From the NCBI GenBank assembly GCA_022824925.1, contig JAJDYW010000019.1, positions 37,723 through 101,722 on the forward strand: a DNA stretch of 64,000 bases. Reading direction: 5' to 3'. Of this stretch, positions 9,164-17,886 are shown in pieces. The translations under genes were made by a program, and so were the position numbers. How positions within the stretch are numbered: the stretch's first letter is position 1; each line of letters begins with the position of its first letter. The DNA comes from Dehalococcoidia bacterium (GTDB taxonomy: Bacteria; Chloroflexota; Dehalococcoidia; Tepidiformales; Tepidiformaceae). The notes beneath the pieces were generated by a model. The model was not told where the DNA came from, did not search any database, and worked only from the letters and a program-made list of their open reading frames with translations.

Positions 9164-9523
9164 TCAGGCCTGCAGGAAGAGTCCGATGGTGATGCCGACG
9201 CTCGTGATCCAGGCGCCGCCCGCGAACAGGTACACGTTGTTCACTCTGCTGTTGATGTAGTCGCGCAAGTCGGCGCCCTGCCGGTCGATGGCCTCACGCA
9301 GGGCCTGGTTCTGCCGCCCCATCTCCAGGAGCAGGTCCGAGCGCATGCCGGACATCTCCTGCAGGAGGGCTGCGTTCTGCTCGTGCATCTCCTGGCGCAG
9401 GGCTGCATTCTGCTCGTGCATCTCGCTGCGGCCAGACTCAACGGCCCGAGTGAGATCGCCCAGGCGCTGGTCCACCTGTTCGTAGGCGCCTTCAAGGCGG
9501 CTGAGGCGTTCTTCCGTCGTCAT
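9164..9523 (-). CDS. Coiled-coil protein with C-terminal membrane anchor
   Basis: A 119-residue protein. Residues 1 to about 90 form a continuous heptad-like coiled coil that contains a near-duplicated nine-residue unit, EMHEQNAAL, with an EMSGM and an EMGRQ variant following. A single C-terminal hydrophobic helix (VYLFAGGAWITSVGITIGLFL) would anchor it in the membrane. Proteins with this build are often annotated as DUF1640-like or hemolysin-XhlA-like, but no function is assigned here. It is convergent with the Nudix gene. Confidence 0.65.
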   Translation of the reverse strand: MTTEERLSRLEGAYEQVDQRLGDLTRAVESGRSEMHEQNAALRQEMHEQNAALLQEMSGMRSDLLLEMGRQNQALREAIDRQGADLRDYINSRVNNVYLFAGGAWITSVGITIGLFLQA

Positions 9524-9586
9524 GCTTGCCTATCCCAATCATGACATTTCCGGAGGCCGTTGTCCAGCGACCGGAAGGCGCAGGTA

Positions 9587-10441
9587 TCAGGTCACCTCGC
9601 GCCAGTAGCGTTCGAGCGCCTCGATGTGGTCGCGGGGGCTCTCCAGGCCGGCGTTCATGGTGCGCATGGAGACGTAGTCGACGCCCGCATCGCGCCAGCT
9701 CTCGACCTCGGCGGCCCAGTTCTCGGGACCATCGCCGTAGTTCATCATCGCCTCGAAGCCGAAGCCGGCCGGGTCGCGCCCCTCGTCGGCGAGGTAGCCG
9801 CTGATGGTCTCGACGGTGGCGCGGGCTTCGGGCGTGCCGCTACCGAAGATGAAGCCGTCGCCGAGGCGGGCGGCTCGCGTGAAGGCGGGCTCGGTGAAGC
9901 CGCCGAACCAGACGGGGATCCGCCGCCCGGGGAGGGGCTTGAGCCCGGCGCGATCGACGCGGTGCCACTGGCCCGTGTAGTCGATGACGGGGTCGGCCCA
10001 GAGCCGGCGCATCAGGTCGACCTGCTCCTCCTGGCGCTTGCCGCGGTTGCCGAACTGCTCGTTGAGGGCGTCGTACTCGACGTAGTTCCAGCCCGTGCCG
10101 ACGCCGAGCCGGAGACGTCCGCCGGAGAGGATGTCGACCTCCGCGGCCTGCTTGGCGACGAGGACGGTCTGGCGCTGGGGCAGGATGATGACGCCCGTCA
10201 CGAGCTCGACGCGCTCGGTGATGGCGGCGAGGTAGCCGAGGAGCACGAAGGGCTCGTGAAAAGCGGATTCGTGCGTGTAGGGACCCCAGAGCCGGGGCTC
10301 GCGCTCGGGGACGGCACCGATGACGTGGTCGTACGCGAGGATGTGCGAGTAGCCGAGGCCCTCGGCCGTCTGGGCGAAGTCGCGGATAACGGACGGGTCC
10401 GAGCCGATCTCCGTCTGCGGGAAGATGGCGCCGATCTTCAT
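9587..10441 (-). CDS. LLM-class F420-dependent oxidoreductase
   Basis: A 284-residue luciferase-like TIM-barrel enzyme that probably uses F420 to reduce or oxidise a small organic substrate. It opens with MKIGAIFPQTEIG, has the characteristic GYSHILAYDHV, the VTGVIILPQRQTVLVAKQAA segment, and the LSGGRLRLGVGTGWNYVEYDA motif near the middle. The ATG at 10441 has GAGGGAG upstream. The C-terminal part carries GFGFEAMMNYGDGPENWAAE. One of three such genes in this window; the substrate is unknown. FMN-dependent members exist, but the local FO synthase favours F420. Confidence 0.85.
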   Translation of the reverse strand: MKIGAIFPQTEIGSDPSVIRDFAQTAEGLGYSHILAYDHVIGAVPEREPRLWGPYTHESAFHEPFVLLGYLAAITERVELVTGVIILPQRQTVLVAKQAAEVDILSGGRLRLGVGTGWNYVEYDALNEQFGNRGKRQEEQVDLMRRLWADPVIDYTGQWHRVDRAGLKPLPGRRIPVWFGGFTEPAFTRAARLGDGFIFGSGTPEARATVETISGYLADEGRDPAGFGFEAMMNYGDGPENWAAEVESWRDAGVDYVSMRTMNAGLESPRDHIEALERYWREVT

Positions 10442-10506
10442 GCGGGGCTCCCTCTGTCGTGGCAGTGAGCCGAGTCTACGCGAGGGCCGGCGGGGCAGGA
10501 GGAACG

Positions 10507-11091
10507 CTACTCGTCGTTGCCCTCTTCGCTTTCGCCCTCGATGTCCTCGTCCATGTCGCCGTGGTCCATCCCATCGTGATCCATGCCGGCGTCGCCACCG
10601 CCGAACGCCTCCACCTCGACGGTGACGGTGATGCGGCCGGCGCGCTCGAACTCGAGCACCAGCTCGAAGGTCGAGCCAACCTCGGGGACTTCGTCGACCC
10701 CGAGGAGCATGACGTGGTAGCCGCCCGGCTCGAGCGTGATGTGGCCGCCCGCATCGATGGGGATGCCTTCGACCTGCTGCATGGACGAGGAGGCACCCTC
10801 GGTGACGACGGTGTGGAGCTGGGTGTCGTCGGCGATCCCGGCGGAGGCGCTCACGAGCGTGTCCTCGAGACCCTCGGCGTGGACCTCGAAGTAGACGGCG
10901 CCGAAGTCGCCGGTGGTGAATCGCGCACGTGCGTCGACGACTTCGATGGAGCCCCCGTGCTCGGGCGGGGGCTCCTCCTCATCCTCGCCGCCGCAGGCGA
11001 GGACGAGGGTGAAGGCAACGACGGTGAGGGCGGCCGCGAGGAGCCCCCACCAACTGCTGCGGGTGCCGGGCACGCCTGTGGCTCCCGTCAC
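10507..11091 (-). CDS. PCu(A)C-type periplasmic copper chaperone, lipoprotein
   Basis: A 194-residue extracytoplasmic lipoprotein with a lipobox ending at Cys33. The PCu(A)C Cu(I) site is complete: His93, Met104, His126 and Met128, matching H-x10-M-x21-H-x-M. A C-terminal tail (DAGMDHDGMDHGDMDED) rich in Met, His and Asp is a likely extra copper-binding arm. The family delivers copper to the Cu-A site of cytochrome c oxidase, often with SCO. It overlaps the stop of the sco gene by ATGA and ends the ctaG-sco-PCu(A)C operon. Confidence 0.9.
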   Translation of the reverse strand: MTGATGVPGTRSSWWGLLAAALTVVAFTLVLACGGEDEEEPPPEHGGSIEVVDARARFTTGDFGAVYFEVHAEGLEDTLVSASAGIADDTQLHTVVTEGASSSMQQVEGIPIDAGGHITLEPGGYHVMLLGVDEVPEVGSTFELVLEFERAGRITVTVEVEAFGGGDAGMDHDGMDHGDMDEDIEGESEEGNDE

Positions 11092-11774
11092 GAGGGCTCC
11101 TGCCAGCCGTTCTCGGCGAGCAGCGGCAGGTCGTGCGCCATGATCTCACGCAGACCGCCGCCCATCAGGAACGGGTAGACGATGTGGCCGAGGTTGTCGG
11201 GCGTGTAGGCGATGAGATAGGTCGCGTGGTTGACGGCGTAGCGGCCCTCGCCGAGGTCCTGCTTGACGATCTGGGGCATGCCCAGCGAGGTCAGCAGGGA
11301 CGAGAGCGTCTCCGGCTCGATGGTGAGGCCGATGAAGCTGTCGTCGAAGAGGTCGAGCCAGCGGCGGATGGTGGCCGCGTCGTCCCGCTCGGGGTCGGTG
11401 GTGATGAAGACGACGCGGATGCGCTCGACGTGCTCGGGGTCCATCGCCTCGAGCGTCTGCGCGAGCTCGAGCAGGTGGGTGGGGCAGATATCCGGGCAAT
11501 GGGTGTAGCCGAGATAGACGAGCGTCAGGTAGCCCTCGGTCTCGGCGAGGATGTCGAACGCCTCGCCCTCGGTGTCGGTCAGGACAAGGTCGGGCTTGGG
11601 CAGGGGCGGGGTCACGCGGGCGCCCCGGTAGACGACCTCGGACGCTCCTTCGATCTCGAAGGCGGCCTGCGGTTGATCGTCCTCGCCGCCACAGGCGACC
11701 AGGGCGGCGGCGGCCAGAGCAGCTACCACCGTCACCAGCACCATTCGCACAACGGAAACCCTCCTAGCGTTCAC
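11088..11774 (-). CDS. sco: SCO1/SenC copper-delivery thioredoxin-fold protein
   Basis: A 228-residue membrane-anchored or lipidated protein (hydrophobic N-terminus, lipobox-like LVAC with Cys28). The SCO copper ligands are present: Cys93 and Cys97 in THCPDICP, and His183 in VNHATYL. It helps assemble the Cu-A centre of cytochrome c oxidase. It starts 11 bases inside the end of ctaG and its stop overlaps the PCu(A)C start, so the three genes are translationally coupled. The cox structural genes are not in this window. Confidence 0.93.
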   Translation of the reverse strand: MNARRVSVVRMVLVTVVAALAAAALVACGGEDDQPQAAFEIEGASEVVYRGARVTPPLPKPDLVLTDTEGEAFDILAETEGYLTLVYLGYTHCPDICPTHLLELAQTLEAMDPEHVERIRVVFITTDPERDDAATIRRWLDLFDDSFIGLTIEPETLSSLLTSLGMPQIVKQDLGEGRYAVNHATYLIAYTPDNLGHIVYPFLMGGGLREIMAHDLPLLAENGWQEPS

Positions 11775-12810
11775 GGTAGGCGACGGGGCGCCACTCGTTG
11801 CTGTCGTCGGCGGCGTCGAGGCGGCGGCCGAGGCGTTCCTCGTGGGCGGCCCACTGCCAGGCGACGACGATGAGCGCGATCAGGCCCAGCGCCTCGCCGG
11901 CGATGAACATGATGGCGCCCGCGATCTGCTGGTCGAGCAGGGCGTCCGGCCCCCAGCCGCGGGGGATGGCCGCGAGTTGCTCGTAGATGACGTTGTCGGG
12001 CTCGTGGAAGATGAGCCCGAGCAGGGCGTGGATGGGGACGAGGGCGAGCAGGTAGACGAGGCGGACAGGGTAGGAGAGGTTCCAGCGCGTCGGGTTCCCC
12101 CCGATGACCGGCCACCAGTAGTGCAGCCCCGCGAAGAGGAAGATGGCGTACCCGACGAAGTGCAGCGACGGGTTCCCAAGGCTCTCCTCGAAGGCGGGGG
12201 TGATGTACCAGAAAAGCGGGACGGCGGCGAAGAGGGCAACGCCCACGAGGGGATGGGTGAAGGCGCGGAAGGGGGCGGAGTGGAGCACCGGGTAGATGAC
12301 CCGCCGGCGACGCTCCTTGCCGGATGCGATGAGCCAGAGGGTCATGGGGGCGCCGGCGAGGATGATGGGCGGGGCGATGGTGATGAGGATGAAGTGCTGC
12401 ACCATGTGCAGGGTCAGGAAGGTGCCGTCGTAGGCGGCAATGGGGCCGAAGACGGTGAACAGCACGAGCGCCATCCCCGCGAGGCAGGCGGCGACGCGCC
12501 CGTTCGAGACGAGCCTCCGCGTGTGCGAGGCCTGCGCCCGCTGCCGCGTTCGCATGTACCAGACGGCGGCGAGGGCGATCAGGAAGATGGGGATGGGCTC
12601 GACGGCGAAGGTGAAGAGGGCCTGCGGGAACTCAGGCGGGGGAACGGCGGCCCAGGTGCAGATCCAGATCCAGCCGGCGCCGCCACCCTCGCCCGCACGC
12701 AGGGCGAAGGTCGCGCCGATGCTCGCGGCCAACCCGCCCAGGACCGCCAGGAAGAAGGTCCGATCGGCCGAGTGGATGGAAGTGAGCGCCGTCGCCTTCA
12801 TGGTCGCCAT
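11764..12810 (-). CDS. ctaG: CtaG-type (caa3) cytochrome c oxidase assembly protein
   Basis: A 348-residue polytopic membrane protein with seven or more helices. The family signature HMVQHFIL (TLHMVQHFILITIAPPIILAG) and SLHFVGYAIFLFAGLHYWWP are present, with several conserved His residues within helices. It belongs to the CtaG_Cox family, implicated in copper insertion during assembly of caa3-type oxidases. First gene of the copper operon, with a defined candidate promoter at 12833-12861. ATG 12810 is favoured over the internal ATG at 12801, with GGGAGCC upstream. Confidence 0.88.
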   Translation of the reverse strand: MATMKATALTSIHSADRTFFLAVLGGLAASIGATFALRAGEGGGAGWIWICTWAAVPPPEFPQALFTFAVEPIPIFLIALAAVWYMRTRQRAQASHTRRLVSNGRVAACLAGMALVLFTVFGPIAAYDGTFLTLHMVQHFILITIAPPIILAGAPMTLWLIASGKERRRRVIYPVLHSAPFRAFTHPLVGVALFAAVPLFWYITPAFEESLGNPSLHFVGYAIFLFAGLHYWWPVIGGNPTRWNLSYPVRLVYLLALVPIHALLGLIFHEPDNVIYEQLAAIPRGWGPDALLDQQIAGAIMFIAGEALGLIALIVVAWQWAAHEERLGRRLDAADDSNEWRPVAYRER

Positions 12811-12832
12811 TCGCCGTCAGGCTCCCCGCTCC

Positions 12833-12861
12833 AGCCTAGCCCTTTGTGATTCTTCTCACAA
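12833..12861 (-). promoter_or_regulatory. ctaG operon promoter overlapping a CRP/FNR-like palindrome
   Basis: On the minus strand, TTGTGA (12861-12856), a 17-base spacer and TAGGCT (12838-12833) make a well-spaced sigma-70 promoter. The -35 is one arm of the perfect palindrome TTGTGA-N6-TCACAA (12844-12861), which matches the CRP-family TGTGA-N6-TCACA pattern. Because the operator covers the -35 and spacer, repression fits better than class II activation. Confidence 0.6.
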
Positions 12862-12876
12862 TGGGCCAGGGAGGCC

Positions 12877-15339
12877 TCAGCCCGGGGGGCTCTCGGCCAC
12901 GACGCCGGCTGCGAGGAGCGCCGCGTACTCCTCCCCACTGTAGCCGAGAAGGTCGCGCAGGATCGCCTCGTTGTGCTGGCCGAGCACAGGAGCGCCGGCG
13001 TAGCGCTCGACCGGTGTCTCGGAGAGGCGGATGGGGAAGCCGGGGAACTCGCGGCGGCCCGCTTCGGGGTGGTCGATGGGGACGATCATGTCGCGGGCGC
13101 GCAGGTGGGGGTCGGCGACCATCTCGAGGTTGGAGAGCACCGGGCCGGCGGCGATGCCCGCTTCCTGCAGGAGCGCCGCTACCTCGTGTGCGTCCTGTGC
13201 CTGCGTCCAGGCTGCGATCTCGGCGTCGAGCGAATCGTGCTGGCGATGGCGCTCGGCGGAATCACGAAGCGAGGGGTCGGCGAGGGCGGGGCTGCCGACG
13301 AGTTCGGCGAGCGCCATCCACGCGCGGTCGGACTGCACGGTCATCGCGACCCAGGCGTCTTCGCCCCGGCAGGGATAGACCCCCTGGGGCGCGAACGCCG
13401 GCGAGCGGTTCCCGCGACGCACGGGGGGTTCGCCGGCGGCAAAGGCCGCAACCACCAGCTCGCCACCGATGGAGAGGTACGACTCGAGCTGGGAGAGGTT
13501 CACGTAGACGGGGCCGCCGGTGCGGTCGCGCTCGCGCAGGGCGTCGAGGAGGGCGAACGTGCCGGTGAGTCCGCCGATGCCGTCGGGGAAGGCTGCTCCC
13601 TGCTTGATGGGTCCGCCACCCTCGTAGCCGGTGGTCGCCGCGAGGCCCGAGTGCGCTTCGAGGATGGGTCCCCACGAGCCCCGTTCGCGGAAGGGGCCGG
13701 TTGAGCCGTAGCCCGACATCGACAGCCGCACGATGCGCGGGTTGATGGCGGCCACGGTCTCGAAGTCGAAGCCGAGCCGGTCGATGGCGCGGGGGCGGTA
13801 GTTGTCGAGGAGGACGTCGGCCTCCGCGAGGAGCTTCCGGAAGACGTCGCGCCCGGCTGCCGTCTTCAGGTCGAGGCAGAGCGAGCGCTTGTTGCGCTGG
13901 AACTTGTTGAAGGGGCCGTTGCGGTTCCACGGCCGCTCGCCGGGGTCGGCGTCGGGGAAGATGCCTCCGCGGAAGGCGGGGGCGGGGAGGTCGCCCCGCC
14001 GCCAGCCTTCGGGGGCGCGCGGGGGCGTTCCGCCCGGCGAGAGGCTCCCGCCGCGCGAGCCCCGGTGCTCGACGCGGACGACGTCGGCGCCGAGGTCTCC
14101 GCAGAAGCGGCCGACGAGCGGTCCCGCCCAGGCGATCGAGAGCTCGACGACGCGGACCCCTTCCAGCGGCAGCGACGGGGCAGGCGCAGTGGGTGGTGGA
14201 GCGTGCGGGGGGCGGTCGGAGGCGGCGAGCTCGGCAAGGATGGTCGCCGTGTCCTCGCCGAGCCCGGGGGCGCGGGGACGGCCCCCGGGGCCCTCCACCC
14301 CGCGCACGGGAAGGGAGGGCGCCAGGACCCCTTCGCCGAGGTCGGGCAGGAGCTGCCAGAAGCCCCGGTATTCGAGCTGCTCGTCTTCCCGGACGCTGGC
14401 CAGGTCGAGGACCGGACTCGTGGGGACGCCGTGGTCCTGCAGGAGCTCGACGATCTCGCGCCGCTCGCGGGCGAGGAGCCACGGCAGGATGATGGCGTCG
14501 AGCTCATCGGCGTTGTCGAAGCGGTCGCCGCCGGACGCATAGCGCGGGTCGCTCAGGAGCTCGGGCATGTCGAGGGCGAGGCAGAAGCCCTCCCACTGGG
14601 CGGGGCTGGACACGGCGATACCGACGGCGCCGTCCCTGCAGGGAAGGATGCCGAGGGGGTGGAACGACTCGGCGTGGCGGTTGCCGGAGCGTCGCTTGCG
14701 CACGCCCTGGTGCGTCGCGAGGACGATGGTCCACTGGTGGAGGGCCGTCATCGCGTCCATGGCGGCGACATCGACGAGCTGTCCCCGGCCCGTCTCTGCG
14801 GCCGACCGGAGGGCGGCCATCGCCCCGACTGCAGCGGTGAGGCCGTTCACGTAGGCGCACCAGGGTCCGCCGCCCTGGAGGGGTTCGCGGTCGGGGTGGC
14901 CGGTGATGGCGGCGTAGCCGCTCATCGCCCAGTCGACGAGGGCGGAGGAGCGCCGGCCGGCATAGGGACCGGTCAGGCCAAAGGGACCGCAGACGACAGC
15001 GACGAGCCTCGGGTTGAGCCGGCGGAAGCGCTCCATGCGCTTCGCGACCGCCTCGGGCGTTTCGCCCGCCTCGACGTCGACCTCGTCGACGACGATGTCG
15101 GTGCTCGCGATGAGGCGCTCGAGGTCGGCGTCCCCGAGGACCGCGGATCGCTTGTACATCCCGAGGTACTCGAACGCGGCCGAACGATCGTCGGGGAGGA
15201 GGGGGTGAGCGGAACGCAGCGGGCTCCCGCCCGCCGGTTCGCAGACGACGACCTCGGCGCCGGCGCCGGCGAGCAGGCGTCCGCAATAGGCGGAAGCGAC
15301 GCCCCCTCCGAGTTCGACAACGGTGATGCCCCCGGCCAC
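12877..15339 (-). CDS. Two-domain CaiB/BaiF (class III) CoA-transferase
   Basis: An 820-residue fusion of two complete class III CoA-transferase domains, about residues 1-375 and 391-820, joined by a Pro-rich linker. The family moves CoA between carboxylic acids. The first domain has the expected catalytic Asp195 (VDVAAMDAM). The second has Glu619 at the equivalent position (VNLSQLES), so it may be inactive or altered and serve as the partner subunit. The GTG at 15339 is chosen because similarity (ITVVELGGG) begins there; the open frame beyond is a shadow of the upstream gene. It lies 14 bases after the carboxyltransferase stop, in one operon. The substrate is unknown. Confidence 0.88.
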   Translation of the reverse strand: MAGGITVVELGGGVASAYCGRLLAGAGAEVVVCEPAGGSPLRSAHPLLPDDRSAAFEYLGMYKRSAVLGDADLERLIASTDIVVDEVDVEAGETPEAVAKRMERFRRLNPRLVAVVCGPFGLTGPYAGRRSSALVDWAMSGYAAITGHPDREPLQGGGPWCAYVNGLTAAVGAMAALRSAAETGRGQLVDVAAMDAMTALHQWTIVLATHQGVRKRRSGNRHAESFHPLGILPCRDGAVGIAVSSPAQWEGFCLALDMPELLSDPRYASGGDRFDNADELDAIILPWLLARERREIVELLQDHGVPTSPVLDLASVREDEQLEYRGFWQLLPDLGEGVLAPSLPVRGVEGPGGRPRAPGLGEDTATILAELAASDRPPHAPPPTAPAPSLPLEGVRVVELSIAWAGPLVGRFCGDLGADVVRVEHRGSRGGSLSPGGTPPRAPEGWRRGDLPAPAFRGGIFPDADPGERPWNRNGPFNKFQRNKRSLCLDLKTAAGRDVFRKLLAEADVLLDNYRPRAIDRLGFDFETVAAINPRIVRLSMSGYGSTGPFRERGSWGPILEAHSGLAATTGYEGGGPIKQGAAFPDGIGGLTGTFALLDALRERDRTGGPVYVNLSQLESYLSIGGELVVAAFAAGEPPVRRGNRSPAFAPQGVYPCRGEDAWVAMTVQSDRAWMALAELVGSPALADPSLRDSAERHRQHDSLDAEIAAWTQAQDAHEVAALLQEAGIAAGPVLSNLEMVADPHLRARDMIVPIDHPEAGRREFPGFPIRLSETPVERYAGAPVLGQHNEAILRDLLGYSGEEYAALLAAGVVAESPPG

Positions 15340-15353
15340 GCGCGCGTCCCGCG

Positions 15354-16943
15354 TCAGGGGCGAACGGGGCCCTTGGGCCCGAGGTTGCGGCGCAGCGTGT
15401 CCTGCGCGCCGGCGATGAAGCGACAGATGACGGAGCGCGTCTCGCGCGGGTCGATGATGTCGAGGATCTCGAAGGCCTCGGCGACCTTGAAGGGGGAACG
15501 GCCCTGCAGAAGGCGCTCCTCGATCTCGGAGCGGCGGGCCTCGGGGTCGGGGGCGTTGGCGATCTCGCGGCGGTAGGCAGCGGCGACGCCGCCTTCGATG
15601 GGGATGGAGCCCCACTCGCCGGAGGGCCAGCCGAAGCGCATCTTGAGGGCGTCGGGACCGCCGAGGCAGGCGGCGGCATCGCCGGCCATGCCGTACGACT
15701 TCCGCACCTGGATCGCAATCGAAGGGATGCTGGCGCTGGCTCCCGCCACGACGGCGCGCATACCGGCGCGCATCACGCCCTCGCGCTCGGAGCGCGAGCC
15801 GATCATGAAGCCGGGCACATCGACGAAGAGAACGACGGGGATGCTGAACGTGTTGCAGAGGTCGACGAAGTGGGTCTGCTTGTCGGCGGAGTCGGCCGTC
15901 ATGGCGCCCGCGTAGACCTTTGGGTCGTTGGCGATGATGCCGACGGGGTAGCCGTCGAAGCGGGCGAAAGCGGTGATGAGGCTGCGCCCGAAGGAGGGCC
16001 GCATCTCGAAGAACTCCCCGTCATCGACCACGAGCTCGATGAGCTCGCGCATGTCGTACCAGCGTGTGCGGTCGCGGGGAACGATGGAGAGGAGGCGCTC
16101 CTCGCGGCGGTCGGCGGGGTCGGCGGTGGGGAGGCGGGGGGGCATCTCCCAGACGTTGGGGGGCAGGTAGCCGAGGAAGCTTCGTATCTGGCGGAAGGCG
16201 TCGTCCTCGTCCTTCGCCTCGTTGTCGACGACCCCGCTCGTGCGGACGTGGACGCCGGCGCCGCCGAGCTCTTCCTTCGTCAGGTCTTCGCCGATGGCGC
16301 GCTTCACGACGGGCGGGCCGGCGGCGAAGACCTGCCCCTGGCCCCGCACCATCACGCTGAAGTGCGAGAGCACGGCCCTTCCCGCCACGTGCCCGGCGGC
16401 GGGGCCGACGATCGCCGAGCAGACCGGCACCTTCGAGAGGAGCTCGGCATCGCGCGCCCACTGGTTGCCGTCGGGGAGGTGCATGCGGCCGGCGTCGTCG
16501 TAGCTGCGGGCGGAGGCGCCGGCGCCGTCGGCGAACTGCACGAGGGGGATGCGGCGCTGAAGGGCGGCGGGCTGCAGCCAGCGGCCGGGGCCCTTCCCCC
16601 CGCCGCCGGAGCCGCCGCGCACGGTGAAGTCCTCCCCTCCCACGCACACGTCACGCCCGTCGACCTGCCCGAGGCCGAGGACGTAGCCGGCGGGGATGAA
16701 ACCGGCAAGGGCGCCGTCGGGGTCGTACTCGCCGGTCCCGGCCATGCCCCCGACCTCGAAAAAGGAGCCCGGATCGACGAAACGATCGATGCGCTCGCGG
16801 ATGGTGAGCTTGCCCTCGGCGCGCTGGCGGGCAACGCGCTCCTCGCCGCCCATGCGGGCCGCAAGCTCGCGCCGGCGCTCGATCTCGCCGACGGCGTCGG
16901 ACCAGGACGCGGCGTCCTCGTGGGACTCGGCCTCGGTAGCCAT
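15354..16943 (-). CDS. Acyl-CoA carboxylase, carboxyltransferase subunit
   Basis: A 529-residue carboxyltransferase of the AccD/PccB/MmdA type, with both crotonase-like halves. The N-half has RQRAEGKLTIRERIDRFVDPG and GAGASARSYDDAGR; the C-half has VVLFVDVPGFMIGSRSEREG and AGDAAACLGGPDALKMRFGW. It transfers carboxyl from biotin to acetyl-, propionyl- or another acyl-CoA; the acyl specificity is unclear. Biotin carboxylase and BCCP genes are not here. The ATG at 16943 has GGGAGGTGA upstream. It is followed by the two-domain CoA-transferase, hinting at a CoA-thioester made by transfer and then carboxylated, or the reverse. Confidence 0.9.
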   Translation of the reverse strand: MATEAESHEDAASWSDAVGEIERRRELAARMGGEERVARQRAEGKLTIRERIDRFVDPGSFFEVGGMAGTGEYDPDGALAGFIPAGYVLGLGQVDGRDVCVGGEDFTVRGGSGGGGKGPGRWLQPAALQRRIPLVQFADGAGASARSYDDAGRMHLPDGNQWARDAELLSKVPVCSAIVGPAAGHVAGRAVLSHFSVMVRGQGQVFAAGPPVVKRAIGEDLTKEELGGAGVHVRTSGVVDNEAKDEDDAFRQIRSFLGYLPPNVWEMPPRLPTADPADRREERLLSIVPRDRTRWYDMRELIELVVDDGEFFEMRPSFGRSLITAFARFDGYPVGIIANDPKVYAGAMTADSADKQTHFVDLCNTFSIPVVLFVDVPGFMIGSRSEREGVMRAGMRAVVAGASASIPSIAIQVRKSYGMAGDAAACLGGPDALKMRFGWPSGEWGSIPIEGGVAAAYRREIANAPDPEARRSEIEERLLQGRSPFKVAEAFEILDIIDPRETRSVICRFIAGAQDTLRRNLGPKGPVRP

Positions 16944-17078
16944 CGTCACCTCCCCGGGACGGTCGTGCTGTGGCGGTTCGACCCTCCCGCAGTGTACGCC
17001 GCACGCCACTGCGGGAATCGCCCGGCGGCGGTGTACGTGGTAGAACCCGCACGGACCACAACGACCGGGGGAGCTGAC

Positions 17079-17840
17079 ATGGACATCAACGGGTTGAGCG
17101 CGATCGTGACGGGTGGAGGGTCGGGCCTCGGGGAGGCCACGGCGCGCGAGCTGGCGGGGCGGGGCGCGAAGGTGGCGATCCTCGACCTGGGAGGCTCGAA
17201 CGGGGCGGACGTGGCCGGTGACCTCGGCGGCATCTTCACGGAGGCGGACGTGACCAGCGATGAGCAGGTGACGCAGGCGGTGGCGGCGGCCGCGGAGGCG
17301 CACGGGGGCGTGCACATCCTCATCAACTGCGCCGGCATCGCGACGGCGGAGCGTACGGTCGGACGTGAGGGGCCGGCGAACCTGGAGCTGTTCACGCGCA
17401 CGGTGAACATCAACCTGATCGGGACGTTCAACGCGATCCGCGTGGCGGCGACGGAGATGGTCAAGAACGACCCGACCGAGGATGGCGAGCGGGGGGTCAT
17501 CATCAACACGGCCTCGGTAGCGGCGTTCGAGGGGCAGATAGGGCAGGCGGCCTACTCCGCCTCGAAGGGCGGGGTGGTGGGGATGACCCTGCCGATCGCC
17601 CGCGACCTCTCGCGGAACGGGGTCCGCAACAACACGATCGCGCCGGGGCTCTTCCTGACGCCGATGCTGCTGGGGCTTCCGGATGAGGCGCGGGAGGCGC
17701 TGGGCAACGTCACGCCCTTCCCGTCGCGGCTTGGCAAGCCGGAGGAGTACGCGCAGCTCGCGTGCTCGATCATCGAGAACCCGATGATCAACGGGGAGAC
17801 GATCCGCCTGGACGGGGCGCTGCGTCTGGCGCCGCGGTAG
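17079..17840 (+). CDS. SDR dehydrogenase, HSD10-like
   Basis: A 253-residue classical short-chain dehydrogenase. The nucleotide-binding TGGGSGLGEATA is at residues 12-23, the NCAGIA motif near 90, and the catalytic YSASK about residue 161. Length, the SIIENPMINGETIRLDGALR end and the central segments resemble type 10 17-beta-hydroxysteroid / 3-hydroxyacyl-CoA dehydrogenases, which oxidise 3-hydroxyacyl-CoA or hydroxysteroids with NAD. The ATG at 17079 has GGGGGAGCTGAC before it. It is divergent from the carboxyltransferase and fits an acyl-CoA degradation neighbourhood. Confidence 0.88.
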   Translation: MDINGLSAIVTGGGSGLGEATARELAGRGAKVAILDLGGSNGADVAGDLGGIFTEADVTSDEQVTQAVAAAAEAHGGVHILINCAGIATAERTVGREGPANLELFTRTVNINLIGTFNAIRVAATEMVKNDPTEDGERGVIINTASVAAFEGQIGQAAYSASKGGVVGMTLPIARDLSRNGVRNNTIAPGLFLTPMLLGLPDEAREALGNVTPFPSRLGKPEEYAQLACSIIENPMINGETIRLDGALRLAPR

Positions 17841-17874
17841 GGGGTGCGGTCGCTTCCGGCGCAAGCGGAGGGGC

Positions 17875-17880
17875 TATACT
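17875..17880 (+). promoter_or_regulatory. -10 box TATACT, leaderless arrangement
   Basis: TATACT ends six bases before the ATG at 17887. No Shine-Dalgarno sequence is present and no convincing -35 is seen. If used, transcription would begin at or next to the start codon. Confidence 0.5.
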
Positions 17881-17886
17881 GGACAC

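Noticed and set aside
15870..17078. Long plus-strand frame joined to the SDR gene
   Set aside because: Its first 400 codons run antisense to the carboxyltransferase gene and have no similarity. The SDR starts at 17079 with its own ribosome site.
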